Origin: JBHHXR01 sp046757205
GTDB lineage: Bacteria > Pseudomonadota > Alphaproteobacteria > Rhodobacterales > Rhodobacteraceae
Direction: 5' to 3'
NCBI GenBank assembly: GCA_046757205.1
Contig: JBHHXR010000220.1
Coordinates: forward strand, 1-5,162
DNA length: 5,162 nt
The position numbers were made by a program, and so were the translations under genes. Position 1 is the stretch's first letter. Every line of letters begins with the position of its first letter. The notes beneath the pieces were generated by a model. It was given only the letters and a program-made list of their open reading frames with translations. It was not told the DNA's origin and did no database searches. Shown piece by piece: positions 5,028 to 5,162 of this stretch.

Positions 5028-5050
5028 GGGCGGCTCTTCGGAGCCGCCCT
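5028..5050. terminator. UUCG-loop terminator shared by convergent genes
   Basis: GGGCGGCTC (5028-5036) and GAGCCGCCC (5041-5049) form a perfect 9-bp stem closed by C-UUCG-G, a very stable tetraloop. It sits 11 bases after the hsp20 stop and 12 bases past the stop of the minus-strand pseudouridine synthase gene, so it can serve both. T content after the stem is low on the plus strand; on the minus strand a short TTT occurs a little further on. A second hairpin, CCGCCC/GGGCGG (5019-5024/5028-5033), overlaps its left arm and would compete with it. Confidence 0.7.
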
Positions 5051-5061
5051 CGCTTGAGCTT

Positions 5062-5162
5062 TCAGACCGGCCCCGGCGCCGCACGGCGCACTTCCCGCCC
5101 ACCCGACGGGTGACGCAGCGCCAGTTCAGCGGCGTGCAGTTGCAGCCTGTCCGCCGCGCCGA
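5062..5162 (-). CDS. RluA-type RNA pseudouridine synthase, C-terminus (partial)
   Basis: The minus strand is open from the window edge (first full codon at 5160) to a TGA at 5064-5062, giving the last 32 residues. They include RLQLHAAELALRHPSGG followed by AAPGPV. This matches the C-terminal pattern of RluA/RluC/RluD-type synthases as I know it (RL-x-LHA, then L-x-HP, a Gly-rich turn and an Ala-Pro-x-Pro ending). These enzymes convert specific uridines in rRNA or tRNA to pseudouridine. The catalytic domain with its HRLD motif lies outside the window, so the subfamily and target cannot be assigned. It converges on hsp20 across a shared terminator. Confidence 0.72.
   Translation of the reverse strand, partial: GAADRLQLHAAELALRHPSGGREVRRAAPGPV

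Noticed and set aside
1..5162. CRISPR array, tRNA/rRNA genes, transposase or integrase
   Set aside because: No regularly spaced repeats, tRNA-like cloverleaf, rRNA segments or recombinase motifs were seen on either strand.

Overview
This is a GC-rich bacterial chromosomal segment with strong third-position G/C bias. The gene content (bacterial Sulfotransfer_2-type enzymes, GT25 glycosyltransferases, a Mak-like ROK sugar kinase, an RpoH-type heat-shock promoter of the CTTG-N17-CCTA form) best suits an alphaproteobacterium. That placement is inferred from sequence character, not from a database match.

Layout. Bases 1-25 may hold the last seven codons of a plus-strand gene. Bases 26-179 are non-coding and rich in hairpins, including a 27-bp near-perfect inverted repeat whose two arms are each hairpins (REPIN-like). 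Next comes a four-gene block at 180-3480. Two tandem minus-strand carbohydrate sulfotransferase paralogues occupy 180-992 and 1045-1839. A plus-strand GT25 glycosyltransferase, divergent from them, occupies 1894-2724. A second GT25 enzyme on the minus strand (2734-3480) converges on the first with 9 bp between stop codons. An AT-richer divergent promoter region (3481-3609) separates this block from a plus-strand ROK-family fructokinase-like gene (3610-4512). After it comes a small heat-shock protein gene (4600-5016) with its own RpoH-like promoter and a very strong ribosome binding site, then a UUCG-loop terminator. The last ~100 bases hold the C-terminus of a minus-strand RluA-type pseudouridine synthase that runs off the window.

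How the genes work together. The four-gene block reads as a small glycan-decoration island. The GT25 enzymes would add sugars to an LPS/LOS or other surface glycan, and the sulfotransferases would transfer sulfate from PAPS to a glycan hydroxyl. No polymerase, flippase or PAPS-synthesis gene is present here, so acceptor and donor supply must come from elsewhere. The right-hand genes (sugar kinase, Hsp20, RNA modification) look like ordinary housekeeping genes. A 14-bp sequence in inverted orientation lies just outside each end of the block (146-159 and 3506-3519), which hints at a discrete cassette but does not prove one.
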